A stretch of DNA of 64,000 nucleotides, taken from NCBI GenBank assembly GCA_963665085.2, contig CAXXXS010000002.1:186001-250000 (forward strand), in the 5' to 3' direction. A model generated the notes under the pieces. The model was not told the origin of the DNA. It did not search any database and saw only the letters and a list, made by a program, of their open reading frames with translations. Positions 62,976 through 64,000 of this stretch are shown here, in pieces. Positions within the stretch are counted from its first letter, which is position 1. Every line of letters starts with the position of its first letter. Made by a program: the position numbers and the translations under genes. This DNA is from G963665085 sp963665085. GTDB taxonomy: Bacteria; Bacteroidota; Bacteroidia; Bacteroidales; JAAAOM01.

Positions 62976-64000
62976 ATGAAATTTTTATCAATCACAAAAT
63001 TTAAAACCCGGATTTACAAAGTCAATAAAAGAATACTATATTTTTTATTTTCTTTTTTGGTTGTCTCATCTTTTTCTGTGTCGGCACAAGAGGTATCCGA
63101 TCCCAATGTGTCTATAAAGGTGAAAGAGGCAACACTCTTAGAGATATTTAATAATTTGGAAGAACAAACCAATTTTAAATTTGCCTATTCAGATGATATT
63201 TCAAAAGACAATCAGACTTATGAATTAAGTTTTTCAAATGAGAAACTTAGTGAAGTGTTATCAGAACTTTCAAAAAAAGCTGGTTTTGAATATAACATAG
63301 CAAAGAATAAAGTTTCTGTTAGAAGGTTAGAAAAAAGAAATGTTTCAGGGAAATTAACAGATTCGAATACAGGCGAAGCATTAATAGGGGCAACGATAAG
63401 AATAAATGGCTCTCCTTATGGCGCGGTAACAGATGTTAATGGAAATTACAGCATGGAAGTTTTCCCAAATTCAGTACTTAATTTCTCTTATGTTGGCTAT
63501 GAAACCGTTGAAACAGCAATAAACAATCAATCTGTTATTAATTTAAGTTTAGTCCCCAGTGCTACTGATTTGGAAGAAGTTGTTGTTGTTGGGTATGGTG
63601 TGCAGAAAAAAGTTAATCTAACGGGTTCTGTTGATCAAGTAACCAGTAAAGTGTTTGAGAACCGTTCTTTTGCAAATGCAACACAGGCATTACAGGGAGT
63701 TATTCCTAACCTAAACATTGTTTTGTCTGATGGTAAACCTATTCGATCAGCAGATTATAACATCCGTGGTACAACCTCAATTGGACAAGGTGGTAGCGCT
63801 TTGGTCTTAATAGATGGTGTTGAAGGAAATCCAGCATTGTTAAATCCCAATGACATTGAAAGTGTTTCTGTGCTAAAAGACGCTGCTTCTGCTGCAATCT
63901 ATGGGGCAAGAGGATCTTTTGGAGTTGTGCTTATTACAACAAAAGAGCCGCAGGTAAATAAAACAACGATTAAATATTCAGGTAATTTCTCCAGTTTAAA
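62976..64000 (+). CDS. SusC/RagA-family TonB-dependent receptor with STN domain (partial)
   Basis: The first 341 codons are present and the frame continues past the window edge. A basic N-terminus and signal peptide (LYFLFSFLVVSSFSVSAQE) are followed by an STN domain (VSIKVKEATLLEIFNNLEEQ), a carboxypeptidase-regulatory-like domain (LTDSNTGEALIGATIRINGS), the TonB box LEEVVVVGYGVQKK, and the plug with NIRGTTSIGQGGSALVLIDG. Its architecture matches the receptor at 1584-4913, but sequence identity is only moderate. SusD is expected downstream, outside the window. Confidence 0.94.
   Translation, partial: MKFLSITKFKTRIYKVNKRILYFLFSFLVVSSFSVSAQEVSDPNVSIKVKEATLLEIFNNLEEQTNFKFAYSDDISKDNQTYELSFSNEKLSEVLSELSKKAGFEYNIAKNKVSVRRLEKRNVSGKLTDSNTGEALIGATIRINGSPYGAVTDVNGNYSMEVFPNSVLNFSYVGYETVETAINNQSVINLSLVPSATDLEEVVVVGYGVQKKVNLTGSVDQVTSKVFENRSFANATQALQGVIPNLNIVLSDGKPIRSADYNIRGTTSIGQGGSALVLIDGVEGNPALLNPNDIESVSVLKDAASAAIYGARGSFGVVLITTKEPQVNKTTIKYSGNFSSL

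Overview
The window reads as a chromosomal segment of an AT-rich Bacteroidota, most likely a free-living or marine member of Bacteroidia (the class and lifestyle are inferred). The support is two SusC/SusD-type outer-membrane uptake loci with Bacteroidota-style ECF sigma and FecR anti-sigma genes, a DUF3667 protein, ISNCY, IS1380 and IS200-type elements, M64 and M1 peptidases, and TAnnTTTG-like promoter boxes. No rRNA, tRNA or CRISPR array was found.

Layout. 1-6787 (minus strand): ECF sigma, FecR anti-sigma, a SusC receptor with an STN signalling domain, and a SusD lipoprotein cut by the window edge. 7091-12599 (plus): a tight five-gene operon made of a fold-II PLP enzyme, a DUF1611 P-loop protein, a PP-loop (SGGKDS) protein, a creatininase-family amidohydrolase and a dipeptide epimerase. 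It is the best candidate here for an undescribed pathway, probably acting on glutamate- or dipeptide-like amino acids of unusual stereochemistry. 12952-22018: glycogen phosphorylase, a ParDE pair, an unusual isochorismatase-GrpB fusion, an M1 peptidase and three unrecognised envelope proteins. 22092-25472: a large compound palindrome, then a DUF3667 gene split by an ISNCY element; its 3' half can be read beyond the insertion.

25662-48839 (minus) is a surface-polysaccharide locus. It holds a Wzc-like chain-length regulator/tyrosine kinase, UDP-glucose dehydrogenase, a Wzx flippase, a Wzy polymerase, several glycosyltransferases and three left-handed-helix acyltransferases. It is riddled with insertions and decay: a nonsense-broken IS200 transposase, an IS1380 element, a frameshifted WecG/TagA transferase whose tail is supplied by a tandem repeat, and a headless GT4 fragment. 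Several toxin-antitoxin modules (VapBC-like, broken; two MntA/HepT pairs; HicAB, broken) are interleaved with long direct repeats. No initiating phosphosugar transferase and no Wza-type export gene lies in the window, so the locus must depend on genes elsewhere or be partly defunct.

49771-60987: mixed housekeeping genes. These are WbqC, a GxxExxY protein, LarB and LarC (nickel-pincer cofactor synthesis), small envelope proteins, an M64 peptidase, a lytic transglycosylase followed by UvrA and a LOG-family protein in a close run, and an L,D-transpeptidase-like lipoprotein. 61188-64000 (plus): a second ECF sigma, FecR and STN-SusC set, cut by the right edge.
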